In this document: piece after piece, positions 31,162-46,394 of the stretch
Position numbering within the stretch: position 1 is the stretch's first letter
Layout: each line of letters opens with the position of its first letter
Assembly (NCBI GenBank): GCA_963978545.1
Contig: OZ021733.1
Coordinates: 30,317,330-30,381,329, forward strand
Length of the DNA: 64,000 bases
DNA from: Linyphia triangularis
Lineage: Eukaryota > Arthropoda > Arachnida > Araneae > Linyphiidae
Direction: 5' to 3'
Made by a program: the position numbers and the translations under genes
The notes under the pieces: generated by a model
The model's input: only the letters and a program-made list of their open reading frames with translations
Database searches by the model: none
What the model was told of the DNA's origin: nothing

Positions 31162-34100
31162 CTCGGGCTCTGTTTATATAGCACAAGTAATTTGTTTAAC
31201 ATCAAAAATCCTTGGCTGCTTGCAGTTTCCTCCAAAACTAACTACATTGGGCTAGATTTGAGGTTCTCTGGCTTCCTGCAATCACCACACTTTGGGCTAG
31301 ATTAAACGCCACATTGCAAATCATCCATTTCGTAGAGATATGGTTAGCATACATTTACTAATTGTTAAAAGCAACTCTCTCTGTTGAAAGCATAATTTTA
31401 TTAAAATTTGGTAGGAAATTAAATGCATTTAAAAAACACAGTACTTTTAATTCCTGAAGTGACAGAAAACTGGTATAGTAATATAAATACTTCAATGCTT
31501 ATCATGGGTAGGTATTTGATAAAGCCTATTTTGTGGATGGAGAATTCCATAGTTTATTGAGGGCCTGCAAGCCTATTTCATCAAACGATTCTTACCAATC
31601 TATGCTTAGCAAAACTATTCCAGTCAGTACCTATTCACATAACTGTCGCACGCATGTTTTGTTAGAATTTGTCTAGTTACAGAATACCCTTTAAAAAATA
31701 GTTATGAAAAACTCATCCTTCTTGTCTTCGAAAAAGTTTATTATAATACCTTGAATCTTTCAAAAAAATTATTTTTTAATTCACAAGTCTTTTATATTAT
31801 CATTTAAGGTTTAAAAAGTTAGGTTACTATCAATGAAAGTAAGTATATCTTGCATTTGACAGGCCCTCTGTAGCCATGCTTTCCTTGTGAGCTGGTCAAT
31901 TACATTACTGTACATATGCAAATGAACTTGAACTGCAAAAAATTAAAATCATAAATGTAAAGAAAAGCTTTATTATTCAATAAAACCAAGAATTTTGTAA
32001 ATTAATTTTTTTCTAAATGTAAAGACTTGGAGTTAGGGGAGGAACCTCGCCTTTATGCATCACTGTTTGGAGTTTCAAAATTAGTACATTTCAACTGTCT
32101 AATATTTTTTTATTCTGTTTACAGGTCTAATAAGAGATTAGTGAAAAGGGACAAAACATTGTATGGTATAAAATATATTAGGTAAATCCCATTGTATTTG
32201 TGATGTGGTAGCTTAGATGTCAAGCTGATCATCTGGTCCTAGTTCAAAATTATGAAGTATACTCGTGTCATGTCAATCTCAAATATGGCAGAAGTAGGCA
32301 GTCGGACCAAAACCATATTGCTATTCACCTAGCAAGCATTTATTGAACAATAAAATAAGCATTAAAATATATAATTTTTTTTATTGAAAATTGTTAGTTT
32401 TATTAGGGTTAAAAATTCACAGGCATTTAAAGTCAGTAACAAACAAAAGAGAGCCAATCAGTAAACAATAAGCATACATAGATGGCAATGCACTATTACT
32501 TGTTGGCTTCATTTGTATTAGGGCACATCTAGAATAAAATGCATTTAATATATCAACATATATATGTTGACACAATCTTTCATGTTTTTAAAATAAATTA
32601 AAATTTGAATTCACTAAATTCATGAAAACAACAGGATTTGCTTTTGCAATAATTTATCAAATCGACATGTAAGTACAATGATTTGGTCTACATTTTGTAG
32701 TTTTCATTTGCAGACATTTAATTTCGTATTAATCCCTTTAACTACAAAATATGATAGTCTAATGCACATAATTATTTGCCATACCAAATTATGTTACATA
32801 GCTTATAAGTGAAACACTTTCATTACAAAATCTTTCGGTTTCAACAATAAAATTAAAAGAAAAAATATATTGTACAAATAACAATTTTAACAAAAATATC
32901 TTCAAACATTACTGCAATAAATATTAGCACAACCAGTTCACCGAAATTTAGAATAATGAATTTAAGTAAAATTGTATAAAAGCACCGGATGAGCCGATAT
33001 TTTCATCAAATTTCCCAGAGAGTTACAATTTAGGTTTAAAAACTTCCACAGAAACAAAATTTATACATATTTATTCTAATCGGCTGATAAAATATTTATG
33101 TAAAGCAGAATTAAACAAATTACCAAAAAAGATTGCCAATTATTATTTAAGCTTCACTATATTGGAAAATAACAGGTTTCATTTCACAAAAGTGTATTTA
33201 TAATGCACAAGTACAGAAATTTAAGTTTTTACATAAATTAACTCTTTATTACTTCTTTATTATTAATGAAAAGTATTCATCAATACAGACTTTTCATTCT
33301 TTATATATAAGCTTTATCACAAATAATCCACAACAATTTCTTTAATCTTACCTTGAATATTGCATTCAAATTATTTAACAATTTCCTTAATCTTACCTTG
33401 AGTACTTTTTACAAATTACCCATAATTTCTTGAACACCATGAGAAGCTTACTTTCCATTGGAATCAAATTATTATAGATATCACTTAAAAGCATGCTAAA
33501 CATTAGCATCCATTCTAAGCTTCTATATATATATTTACTCTCATTTATTGCTTATCCCACTGCATAGAATGTGGCCACCCTTCAGTCAAATTTGAACCAT
33601 AGATGAGTAAGACAAATATAGAAAAAATGACTTGTCATATTTCATAAATTTCGTTATGCACATATATACTTTACAGCAAAACCAATCATGATGGATGTTG
33701 TTATTCTACTTGTACTTAAAAACATAATTTCATTTCAAACATTACTTATGTATCTAAATGAAAGTAAAATAAATTTTGTTTCATAAATGTGTGTTACTAT
33801 AAGTTTTACATTGAATACTATGTATTCAAATCTTTTTACATACATAATGCTAAAAAAACGTTTTCCTACTGTAGAGAGTATTTAGTTTTACTTTAATCCA
33901 TTTTATACATCCAAATTGCTAATACTTTATATTAATCAAAGTAACTGAAGTTTTATCGTGTATATAGAAAGACACAAATATATTTGATTGTACAAGAATT
34001 TAGTTTTGATTGATTTGTAAATACTTACACATAAAGCATACACTATCTTCACAAACTGGGTATAACCCTCACAATCCTTTTTCATTATACTCAGAATCAA

Positions 34101-34569
34101 CAGTTTTATCATTAACAATTGTAAAAAAGTAAAGTTGTATAGATTTTATTAATAGGAAAGACCTCAAGATATCACTGATGATGAAACAAGTACAATTTCT
34201 TCCTTCTAGAGAAACTTATCGATGCTCTATATCATTTCTGTATTTCTTGCACTATTTAGTGTGAATTACCACAAATCGAATCAATACATAAAAAAATAAT
34301 TACTTGTGATAAGACCAGAATCTAAAATGGAAAACTCAATATTCATCAACATAACTTTAAAAAAAAAACCAAAAGAAACTATTTTTTAAATATCAAATCT
34401 CGACATGCTCCGAGGAATAAGCTTTATGTAAGAGATTTATCAATATATATAAGAAAAATAAACTGTTGAAAAAAAAAATGCAATCAACACTAATATATAA
34501 TATACACTATGTGGCGAATTGCTATGTAAAATAAATATGCAAATGCTTAAGAACCCGATTAGCTCAGAA
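31162..34569 (-). other. Region beyond the receptor gene; possible long 3' UTR
   Basis: AT-rich with no open frames of note. From about 32340 upward, the minus strand contains several AATAAA hexamers and small imperfect direct repeats (for example 33333-33355 against 33379-33401, period 46). It could include the end of a long receptor 3' UTR, but no cleavage site can be chosen from sequence alone. Confidence 0.3.
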
Positions 34570-35320
34570 GTGCAGCGATCTACATGTTGCTGCTGTTAAA
34601 TTAACCGTTACAAAGTGCTGAAGCACTGTGTAATTGATAATTTCTGTAACAATATGAATGAAGTTATTTTATTAGGTTGAAGAAAAGCTGTTTCAGCTTT
34701 TAAACAGGGTAAAATCACCAAAACACAACTGTAGAACTTGTTTAGCAATGAACAAACAGCGTTTGCCAAAGTACATTGAGATTGGACTTTTGAGAAATGA
34801 AGCATCATGTGATCTAAAGAGTCAAGATTCAGCCTATTCCAGAATAATGGACGTACCAGGGTAAGAAGAGAACCTTGCAAAGCAATGAACTCTTCATGCA
34901 TAGTGCTTACTGTTCAGTCCAATTGAGTATTATGATCTGGAGTTCCTTCAATGTACCTGATCTGGGATCAGCAACAATATGCAACAATAAAATGAAGTCG
35001 CAAGATTACTTAAACATTTAATGATCAGATCATCCCATCAATGGATTTCTCATCTTTGATGGAACTAGCATATTGGACAACAATGCCAAGATCGAACAAA
35101 CCCAAATTATTCAGAATTGGTACTCTGAACATGAGGACTTATTTTCCCATATGAATTGGTTACCATAAAGCCTGGATCTTAATCCAAAAAAAAATCTTTG
35201 AAATATACTAGAAAGGCAGTTACAGGCTGGTTCGTCTCTTCTGATGTCAGTTTAGTGCCTTGATAAAAAATTGTTGCAAATCTAAACAACAACAAGTGGT
35301 ACATCAGAACAATGGCTATA
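34570..35320 (+). pseudogene. Second Tc1-type transposase relic
   Basis: On the + strand, frames give MIWSSF and SATICNNKMKSQDYLNI (about 34932-35020), FSSLMELAYWTTMPRSNK (about 35049-35102), then NWYSEHEDLFSHMNWLP, a stop, and SLDLNPKK (about 35115-35200). These correspond in order to the W-G-x-F block, the D-N-A-P/R-x-H block (damaged) and the S-P-D-L-N-P-I-E block of Tc1 transposases. Many stops are present. No terminal repeats were identified. Confidence 0.6.
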
Positions 35321-35890
35321 TCTTGTGCTCTAATTCTTGAAATAACAAACAGGTACCGTTGTAAATCGTGGAAGGTTTTTAATAATTGCATGGATTTTTT
35401 TGTCATGAGGGGTCATCTACATATTAAAACAGAACCAAACTATAAAAAGTTCAATAGCAACCTCAAAATATTATCATCCCATATTTGGATTCAGCATCAA
35501 AAAAAATGTCGAAATACAAAAATTCGTAATTTTCTAATGAATGGTTTGTAATTTATATGATAAAAAGAAAATGATAAATTAATGTTAAATAAAAAAATTG
35601 TTTTTTTGGCCATAAATACTTAAATAATTAATACATTTCAATTTTTTTTTTTTCAAAAGATAGTTTGTAAATGACCAAACATAAATAGCAAGCAACTTTT
35701 GCATCAATTTCTTTTTTAATAAGTAATTATTAATTAATAAAACAATTTAAAAAATTTTTTTAATAGAAACATATATTTTTTTTGCTTTCATTAGATTCAC
35801 CATGGTCTGAAACACCACCACAATTTTTTTCTTTTCATTTTGACTTTTAGTTCTTGATTTTTTAGCGAATATGTAAAAAACGCTCACTTT

Positions 35891-36910
35891 AAGGGACCGT
35901 ATAGTAGACGAGTTTTGAAAACTATCAAATATTAATTCAAGGTAAACTAGAGTTGTGGGAAATCGCACAACGTTCAATTATCGTAAAATGGGGTGAATAG
36001 GAACAGCGGGGTGAATCGGAACAGAATTTCTTGAGATTACAAAAAAAAAAATATTATTTTATACAAGCAAAGCAGTTTTATTTTTTTGTATGTATATTTT
36101 TAATCTGTCTAACGTGTTTGGAATTGTGGAACATATGTTTTGTGTGGTTTTCAACAGTGTCCTTTTTTTAAAAAAAAATTTACTTCCTTAAATTAATTTA
36201 TTTAAAACCACATTTTTTAATCAATTCCAATAAGTTATCCTTTAAAAATTTTACTGAATCAGGCGATTTTTTCATTGTATAAATAATTTCAACGATCAAG
36301 TTACATTTGTGTTTACAGTGAAATGTTTCTGTAAAATAATCACACTTTTCTGAATACTGTTTATTAATGCCTACATTTTATATTTATTAATTTTCTAATT
36401 ATCAGTAATATACGTTATACTTCTGCAATTACAGTTTTCGATATTTTATTTATTTCGTGTGAAGAATGCACATCTTTAACGTTGTAAATAAATTATGCTA
36501 CTTTTGCATTTACTTGCTATTTTTGTATTAATCATAAACATGTCACTATAAATCCAAGTAGTTTCTATGCAATTTTAGACTAATATTTGTATTTTATAAC
36601 GTCATGAAACGCCGCACTGACCGTTCGATTTCTCCCGCTGTGCAGTAGAACCTTAAAAATACCTTTCGTTTTATAGAAATTCTCCCTGAAGATCGGTCAA
36701 AAAATGATCGAAACATTTTCGCTCATAAGTGACGTGTTTTTCAACATAATGCATTGAAATTTGGTATATAGAGTAAATGATGTATTTACTCTATATACCA
36801 AAATATACTGTACCATACAGAGTATTCTAAATCGAATGAAATGATAAAAAATAAGGGTTCGTATTGAAATTTTCGAAGATAGCGTTACTTTTACTTAGTA
36901 AACGGTCCCT
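35891..36910. mobile_element. 1-kb element with short terminal inverted repeats
   Basis: The left end AAGGGACCGTATAGTAGACG matches the inverse of the right end (reads GAGGGACCGTTTACTAAGT going inward) at about 15 of 18 positions. It contains no transposase. It includes a perfect 18-bp-arm hairpin at 36761-36801. The target duplication is not clear, so this is a candidate MITE only. Confidence 0.4.
36761..36801. repeat. Perfect hairpin, 18-bp arms
   Basis: TTGGTATATAGAGTAAAT is followed by 5 bases and then its exact reverse complement. It lies inside the candidate TIR element. Confidence 0.9.
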
Positions 36911-37444
36911 CAAGAAAAAGAAATTGCATCAGATATATAGAAAATCGTATGCAAAACATTTTGGTGCAAACCGTAAGATTCTACGATAATTAGAACCGAA
37001 GGTATAGCCATCATTCTGTGTTTTTTTTGGGGAACTGTACCGTACAAAATATTATAAAAACAATGCCACATCCAATGCATGCTGTAATCGAAGCCAAAAA
37101 TAATGTAACCAAATATTAAGGCAAGCAACTTATTTTAGCCGTAAAATAGTGTACATTAATATAATTCTATGCAAATATATTGTTTTTCATTAGATATTAT
37201 AAATGCATTTACCTTCTGTGTACTATATAACATAATGCCCGATTGACAGCAACTTTCAATATATTTTTTTTAATACAGGTGAATTTAGTAAACTTACTAA
37301 ACTTAACAGAAAAAATTAAAATATATAATAATATAAAATGACGCACAGTTGAACTATTATTTAACGAGTATTTTTTTCAAAAATGAAACTTTTTGATTTA
37401 GGATTATATATAATTGCAATATAAATAATTATTCCCTATATAAA

Positions 37445-37610
37445 TAATAAATTCATTCCATGAAGGAAATTGATAATGTCAAAAAATAATTCTTGTCTTA
37501 AAATAATCATCCAAATAAATATTCACCACATATATTATAAATTCATTCTATGAAGGTGATTGATAATGTCAAAAAATCATTCTTGTAATTTATCTTACAA
37601 TAATCATACA
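37445..37610. repeat. Imperfect direct duplication, period about 90 bp
   Basis: The segment beginning ATTCATTCCATGAAGG at 37451 recurs as ATTCATTCTATGAAGG at 37541, with similar sequence continuing for about 60 bp (GATTGATAATGTCAAAAAAT and so on). Confidence 0.8.
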
Positions 37611-37993
37611 TGTCAAGAAAAATAGATTCCACATTAAGTTATAAGTTGATAATATATATAATCATATTTACATAATTACAAATAAATTGTGAAACTAAAA
37701 AATATTGTACATCAATCAGATAAAAGCAGATGAGTAATAAAAGTAAAAACTAAAAAGGAAAAATATATTTTTAGAAGGCTAAAAGTAAATATTTTTTAAA
37801 GAATAAACTGTCAATACAAGTGCTCTGTAAAATTCAAGCTATAATCCTCCACTAACACAAAATTAATGCCTTGTGTAATTAATAATTTGGTAATGACGGA
37901 AAAAGTTAAAATGATATTTTTAAAAGCATACAGAAACAAAATAGGCCAAACTATCACATAAATTTTGAAATCCCCTTCTCCCCCAAAAATTGG

Positions 37994-38070
37994 CAATAGT
38001 ATATTATCATAGAAACTTTCAAAGCATATTCCAATAGTATATTACCATAGAAGCTTTCAAAGTGTATTTC
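37994..38070. repeat. Imperfect 38-bp tandem duplication
   Basis: CAATAGTATATTATCATAG at 37994 is repeated as CAATAGTATATTACCATAG at 38032, continuing for the full unit with a few substitutions. Confidence 0.85.
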
Positions 38071-39194
38071 ATGGGACGGCTTTTACAAGTATAAGATGAG
38101 CACCGTAGCATACAGATAATGTCAGAAATTTTTTATTATACATGTGGAAAATCATAAAAGCATTATTTGAGTTCTATCACATTTTGAAATCTAAATTAAA
38201 TTAAAAATTTATAAATAAGAATAAAAAGGTTTAAAAATGTCAATATACATAGGTGTGGAACCGAAAACCACTTGTATAATGGAATTCATAAAACGCACTA
38301 ATAACCTCAGTTGGGTGAGTGTACTGCGACGTCTCTACAATAATTTATCATGACACACATGACCATCTACTGTACATATATATCAAAATCATGGTTGTTA
38401 AATTCTACAAACATTAGGCTAGTTTCGGACTAGTGTATTAATAGTATAAAGATATCAAGACTTATTTAAAACAATCCATAAATTATTCAATGTCATTGTT
38501 AATTATGTCCCATAAGTTGATTGTTTTCTAATAGAAAAAATATTGAAATTCAAATATCTTACCAATTGCAAATAATTTTAGAAATCTTTTAAAATTTTAT
38601 ATTGAAAATAAATAACAGTTGGTGGTAACCATATAGTATTCTTATTAAAAAAGTATTTTAGGAAGATAATGTTTTTTAGTATTTTGAAGAAAATGAAAAA
38701 AATAAATTGCTTTGGAAAAATTAAGATAAAAAAACTCATGGTATAAAACATTAATAAATTTTGTCTTGTAATACACTTCATTAATTTTTAATGTTCCATA
38801 TTGCTATAAATGTGCAAGAAATAATTTTAGTGGTAGAGTATCAATATTGTAAATGAAATGATTATTACAATAAATGAAAATGTTAGGAAAATAAAATCCT
38901 ATAATGTAACAGGTCAGTCTGATGTCCTGGTAAAGGTATTAAAAAATACACTAGTTTTCCACCAACCTCATTGTATGTACATGCAAGACACCTAGATTCC
39001 CAAAATGGGTAAAAAGGCTGGAAATTCAAGAATGCTCTTAAAACATTTTCTTACCAGTCATTAAGTATTGAGAACAAAGATTTAGTCTTATTATGTGAAG
39101 ACATGCAATAAAATAATACAGTTTCCTGACATATGTCCATCCTCAATACCAATAACTAAATTCAGAACTAAGGAAAATCAAATTATCATTGATT

Positions 39195-39320
39195 TCATAT
39201 TTTTAAATCTTCTTGAGCACCCAGATTTGCTAAAGTTTTTTTTATGCGTAATGCTGTTAAACGAGCTGCTGAGTTGTGGTACCAACATTCTCTCATAACT
39301 TTGGAAATCACTCTCAAGGA
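39195..39320 (-). CDS. babo: babo terminal coding exon 9
   Basis: Starts after TTCTTTTTTAG. It encodes [20 protein letters not shown], then [20 protein letters not shown], then Ile and TGA. This is the last kinase lobe helix with the conserved invariant Arg in A-A-R-L-T-A-L-R, followed by a very short tail, as usual for type I receptors. Confidence 0.95.
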   Translation of the reverse strand, partial: SLRVISKVMRECWYHNSAARLTALRIKKTLANLGAQEDLKI

Positions 39321-42300
39321 CTAAAAAAGAACAAAACAGGGATTTTGCATTATATAGTACAATATATAGTGACAAAAAATAGCTGCAAATATTACACAAA
39401 TAAAAACAAATTGTGTCAATTTTTTTGCAACAGCTCAAATAAATTCTTTTGAAGCTAAATTTTCTCAAATTTAAATACAAATAATAGATTAGTTTGACAG
39501 CTGAATCAGATATTTGGTGCATTTAACTTTTAAAATGCAATAAATTTTAAATATAAACAGGTTATTTAAAGTTAATTAAAGTTCTTAGCAGTTTTTAGGA
39601 ATAAAGATTAAAGTAATTAACAAACTGCAAGACCCAGTGATGCTTGATACCTAATCGTGTAAAAATAACAAATAGATTCCATTTATTAGATATTATAACC
39701 AAATAAGAGAGATCTGGGTATTGAGAGTGTAACCCTATTTTCTTGTCCTTAACATAGTTATTGCAGCCGAGTTATGGCACTTGTTTCTTCCTTAACCCTT
39801 TAGTTCCGGTTGACTCCCTATGATACATGTTGAAAGACTTTATTTTAAATCCAAAATTTAAGCACCTAGACTTCGTTGCATGTTTTGGCTTTTGGCAAAC
39901 AAGGAAAATGATTCAGCAAATCCTGTTACATTTCAAACATAGCTATGTTTCCTTTCGTTTTCAAATTATATTGACGAGTCAGGCACTGATCTGCAATATT
40001 TTTAATTCCCAATTTATTGTTTATTTTGTAAATCCATCTTGGGTAATAGCCTTTATTTAGTTGGAATAGTCGGAACATTACCATAGTCAGTATAAATTCT
40101 ATAGTAGAAAATAAATAAATCTAAAAAATATCGAGTTGTATTGTCAAAGAGACAGCTTATATGGTTCTGGTAATCTAATATTTAATTACAATGCATCCCA
40201 GTGTTTAGGGATGAATCAAGAACAAACAAACAAATACATCTAATTGTAGATAGCGTATTAGGGATATAATTTTTTAAACACTAACCTCACATGATTGCCA
40301 TCTATTTGGTGTTGGAGGTCTTTGCTTATCAAAGCATACCACTTTTTTCATTTCATCAATGCTAGGGTCAAAAGGCACCATATCATAATATGGTAATTGA
40401 TAATCTTCATGAATCCCTATAAAAGAGATCCAAATAAAAATAATTAAAGTACATATATTTGAAAATAAGTAAGTAAATATCTTCCTAGCAATGTTTGGTA
40501 AATCATGGACTAGCTGTTTGCTAAATTTTATTAAAATTGGTAAATTGGTGTTTTCCACAATGTTAAACTTTTAGTGTTTCAGATAGACACAGAAAACATT
40601 TCAGTCAGCAAATTCCCCCAAAATTTTCAAATAATTTTCTAAATGTTAGGCCTACTTTAATGTAGTATTAATTTATGTAAGATTATTTATAAAACATGCA
40701 ATACCAAATATATAGAATATTGGGTTCAATATCACTGTTTCTTTATTTGATATTGCCGCTACGACTGACACAATTTTTGTCATTTAATGATTAGTTATCC
40801 AAACATCCCAAGTCCCCAATTGTTTTGAATACTCGATGCTTTACAACAGTATTTCAATTAATTTGTGATTAGTTATCTTTAGTTACTATACAATGTCCAT
40901 TGAAAAAGAGTGTGATTGGGGTGGCACAAAGTATTCCTTTTTTCCCCCTTACATACTAACATATTTTATTTTAATTTTTACTGACATGCTTATAAACAAA
41001 ACCTACTAGCTTTAAATGTAAATATGGATACAAATTTCTCAACTTGTAAGCAAGCATATCCAGTATTTATTGAAAAAAATTTACATTTCCAAAGTTAAAG
41101 CATATTTAAAAAAAAAATGTAGTAGCAATCAGCAAAAAATATCATTATTTTTAAACACCAATCTAAGAAACTTTTAGAGATACAAAACAGTAATCCACAT
41201 TGTTTATGTAAGAAATTTAATTAGATACATCTCTGCATTTACTGTTAAAATGTTAAAAACAAGACCAACCGTTTTTGATTTACTGATCAAAAACCGTACA
41301 TTTATTTCAGGATGGCAGCTAGGTTTCACTTGATTGGTCAGGGCTTTTAATATAGCCATCATTACTTACTATTAAACAAGTGAGGCAGTTTTCAAAACTT
41401 TTATAACATTTTGTACAGTTTTTTAAACTTTGGTCAGATAGAGTAAATCAAATATTTTGAAAAAGTTTGTAGCATTTCAGAATGCTATTAAAATGTCCAT
41501 TACTACACATTCATTCATGCGGCAACTTAATAAAACTTAAATAAAAATTTCAGTTGTCCTTTGGGTAACCAAAAATTTAATTTCTATTGCATAAATACAA
41601 GTTTGTCTTATTTTATAAGCATGAGTTACATAGGATAATTCATCTCCCCAAGACCTCTAATATATGATATGATTAAACACGTTTAAATTTATTTCTTTGA
41701 ATCCTGTTATTTTAACAAACTAAAATAACTTTCTTTCAAATTATCTGTAATTATCTACTTTCTTGAATTTTTAAATAATATGCTAGTAAATATTATGAAT
41801 AATTAGAAAAAAGGGGTGGGAGAGTTAATGACATGTTTTTAAGCAATTAGTTGTATGTTTAATTAAATAATTAATAACACAAAAAAAGTTACAAATATTT
41901 TTAAAATCATCTAATCCTTAGGGTTTTTTGGCACTAAACGCGAAGTAATTAAAGAAATAATGTTTTTAACTTTTAAAAATGATTTTCTTTCCGATTTGTC
42001 TAGGAGTGAGTTTGTATGAATTAGCAGAGAATCAAATTTTATTAAATCGTCCAAATAGTTCTCCTTATTAAACTTTGTCTAAAATAATTAAAACATCAAC
42101 ATCTTAAAGTATGAGATTAAGGTTTATCTTAAAGAGCGTTTCTCTTTATTTTCCCAGCAAATAAAAAACATAGTAGAAAGTATCACATATAAAGGGTGTC
42201 ACTTTCAGGCAATTTACATGGGTTTTTTTTGTATAGATCTTAACACTGTATAGTAAAAGCATATGTAGAAAATTTGATAATAGACATCTGTTATTTTCAA

Positions 42301-45300
42301 CGCCTTTTATGCATATAATTTTTAAGTATATACATTTAATATTTATTCGAACAAAAAGAATTTCTAGTTTTCATATACTGTAACATTGAAACATTTAAGG
42401 GCAACAAACTTCACTTTTGAGGACAACCAAGATCACTTTAGTGGAACCATAAAAAAAATTTAAAAAATTCGACCCATGATTCTTGGCAATTAAAATTTCA
42501 CATAAATAACTTATCTCTTCAGTTTTAGAATAATGTTTCTGTGCTGTATAGATTACAGATTTAAATTAAAGTAGTTGTATCCTCACTTTTGTACAGTTCA
42601 TGCAATTAAAATTGGAATTCAATACATAATTAAACAGTAAATACCTCCAATATCACATCGCCGTCCAATTTCCCAAAGTACTAATCCAAATGCATAAATG
42701 TCAGCTCTTTTAAAGCAATCAAAATGATTAGTATTTATAGTTTCATCTAAAACTTCAGGTGCTAAGTAACGCTTAGTTCCAACTCTTGGATTCGGAGGAA
42801 TATCAACTGAATTTGAAACTGAATCAAATCGTACAGCCAATCCCAGATCAGCAATTGCACAAGAGCCTTTACTTTTTACCAAGATGTTTTTACTCTTCAG
42901 ATCTCGATGTGCAATAGCAGGTTTTCCTAAAAAAATATTTACAGTTAAATTCTCACTCTATATAAGAATTTTAAAAATGTAATTGATAATTTCTGTTTTG
43001 CAATTATTTTATATGAAAAAATACTTTTTATATAGGTCACAAATAAAAGTATTATTCACAGATCAGGATGCCGAGAGGGAAAACAATTTGAATTTTCCTG
43101 ACAATTCCAGATCATATGTACTTTTAAGCTGACTTCATAACTGGCAACAAAATGGGTTTTAAAAGACAGATAACAAGTCAAGCAACTTTTTAAAAAATAT
43201 CTCTTCATTTTAATTTGCACACATTTAAAAATACACCTTAAAACTTCTAAACGATAAAAACTTACAAGTTTCTGTTGTTGCAAGTATTATTTTGAAATAT
43301 TAACAGGAAATTTATGAGACTTCAGGGTTCATATTAATTTTCAGAAAAAAATTCCTCGAGTTTTCCAGAGTCGTGTTTTCCATCAAAGAGTTAATTGTTT
43401 TTAAAAAGACTTTATTATTTTAGTCATTTTAGTAAGCCAGATAAATATAGTCAAAATTCAATCACACAAATTCTTCCGATAACATGTAGAAGGTCTTTAT
43501 TCTTTAAAAATAACTTTCTGCAAGTCTATGTTATCAAATAATTCAGTAACTTTAAATCTTCGAGTTAAGGTAAAACAAATAGTAGGATTTTTTCCAGAGA
43601 AAAAATGATTTTTACCAGGTTTTAGGGGGAATTTTTCTTTTACCCCTGAGATTTTAAGGCTGATTTATTTCCCTGAGTTTTCCCTGTTCTCCCTGAGGCA
43701 TATGAACCCTGGACATGTTTCACTCAAAGGTTTAGGGCATTATTAACTCTGGTGTCCATACCTTGGGTTCCAAGAATTTCCATGTGTAAATGTGCTAATC
43801 CATTTGCAATGGAATAAGCCATTTTACACATTCCAGCTGGATCAACAGTACATTTATTAAGATAATCAAAGAGAGATCCATTTTCATGATAATCAGTGAT
43901 AAGCCATAGCTGAGTCCATGTTCCATTATCTACAAAAGTAATTTAAATTAGTACAAAAGTTTACAATTTAATTTGAGAAGAATGAAAAAAAGAAATGAAC
44001 CTTTATTATCAGCAGCAATAAATCCTAATATATTGCTATGTCTAAGCATAACAGTCTGATAGATTTCAACTTCGCGAAACCAAGATCGTTCATCTCTGGA
44101 TGAAAAAATTTTTACAGCAACCGGTTGTCCTCGCCAGCGACCCCTCCATACTTCACCAAAGCGACCCTTCCCTATTATTTCTACTAGTTGAATTTGCCTG
44201 GCAATGCTTCTTTGAACAAGCAAAGGAAGGCCTAAAAAAAAGAAGTTATAATATAAACATAGGACTTTTTTATGTATTTTTTTAGTAGAGTTTAGTAGAG
44301 AAGTTTCAATACAGAAATTAAAACATTTATTCAAGACACTGTTTTGACAGAAAATTTACCTGATCCAGATCCTGAAGTTGTCATGTCAATCATGTCCTTA
44401 ATAGAATGATCTGGTGGTAGCATAGGTTCACAACTTTCTAAGGAATTTTCAGTGTCAATTTGATATCTCCGATGCTTCTGTTTTAGCTGCCACATTCCCC
44501 AAACAAAAACAGCGGCAATACATACAGCAAGAATTGGTGCAGTAACTACAAACGCTAGCTCAAGGGTGTCCAGCCTCGTATCTATATCAAGCATATCACT
44601 ACCTGGAAATTGAAACAAGTAATGAAACTAATCTTAGAAATTAGGAATCTTAGTAACAAATTTTAATGAGTGGGTATTTTAATTACATATTCCTGTGAAA
44701 TAATGCAATTCTTCAAATGCAATATCAAAATTTCTGCAACTGGAAAATTCTACAAAAATGACAAAATAAAAATATAGTTCTAACACCATTTTAATTATTA
44801 TATTTATTAGCATAATTAACAATGCCTTTTATTTCTAAACTTTTTTTAAATATTTTCAAAATAAATGAGCTCTTAAATGAGAAAAATTATTACTGTAGCT
44901 AACAGGGTAACAAATGACAAGCAGGGGGAATAAGAGTGAAAGTCCACTTCCTAGAGAAAATAGAGAAAGAGTGTTTGCAAATCAGCAGTACTAACCGATA
45001 TCAGGTCATCAAATGGGAAGTGTGTGTCACTCCCACTTGTCAACTCACTTTGTGGTATGGAGGCGACAGATTTTGAAGGTTAAAATTTCTGTAGTAATTT
45101 TTTTATTAGAAATATGTGTTGAATAGCAGTATCTTATGGATTACATTCTTAGAGTTCCTCTAATGAACTTTTGAATGGAACCATTTGTGCTATTTTGTCA
45201 TTCAAGAAGCATAATTTTTTCTTGGTGTATGCAAACATTTAAAGATAATACTATTTAAAAACCTTAAGGGGTAAATTTTGACACAGACAGTTATAAGTTC

Positions 45301-46326
45301 TAATTCAGTGGAGCAATATCAATTTTCCCCTCAAAAATAAAAAAATTTCAACATACTTTGGTAGTAGAGGAATTTTGAACACCTAAAGATTTCTTCTTTC
45401 TTTACTTTTAATTTAAAAAAAGCTCAAATTGCACAGGGATATCATTTTAACATGATAGCAATAAATCTTGCTTACATAAGTATCTTAAGTATTACAGTTT
45501 TAAGCTTCGGTAGCTAATTCTTTCAATTCAGTTAACACTATCATTGACTAATCTTGGAAAGGTCGTTGAATGATAAAAATTCTATTTAAGCAAAATTTAA
45601 AATTATAAATTAATTCATTTGTATTTTTGGATTTCAATTATGGCTAGCATGAGAATTTCGCGGAATACGTTTATTTTCCCCCTAACATACAGAAGATATA
45701 CATACAGAACACCAGAACACAAACAAAAAAAGTGTTATTTTTGCACCAGCATAATGGTTTCCCCTTGGAAAAGTCCCACTCCTGTTGCATTTTTCATCAC
45801 TTCAACTTTCATATTTTCTATTTCTAAATTTCCAACGTCCATTTTATTTATTATTATGTAATAGTTTGCAGTAATGGGAATACAATTATGGTGATTTGTA
45901 TGTTTGAAAATTTAATATTCACATCAGAGAATATTAGTAAATCAATGTGATAGAATCAGTATATAAGCTTGGAAACATATACTGCAAAGTAGGGAAGCAT
46001 CTGACTTCAACCACTTTAATTTTGTTATAGCCCTTAAAATAATATGCAAAAATTATAAGTATGACAATGTTTATTGCAATTGAGTATTACATTGTAATTT
46101 AACATATTCCTGACCAGTTTTTGGACGTTCTAGTTTCAAGTCATTTTTGGTAGTCACTTAAAAACACTTCTTAGCTTTCAAGTTTATCCCCTCCCTCCTC
46201 ACAAATACTTATGGCACTCTATTACAACTATTATAAATAATAAAATCTTCAGGTGGTTTACCGACTCTTTTAGCAAAAATACTATAACTCTGCAGTCTGC
46301 AGGCTACTTTACAACAATCACTAATT

Positions 46327-46394
<68 letters not shown>

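Noticed and set aside
39793..40064. Possible fourth TTAA MITE starting TTAACCCTTTAGTTCCGG
   Set aside because: No matching inverted end followed by TTAA could be found.
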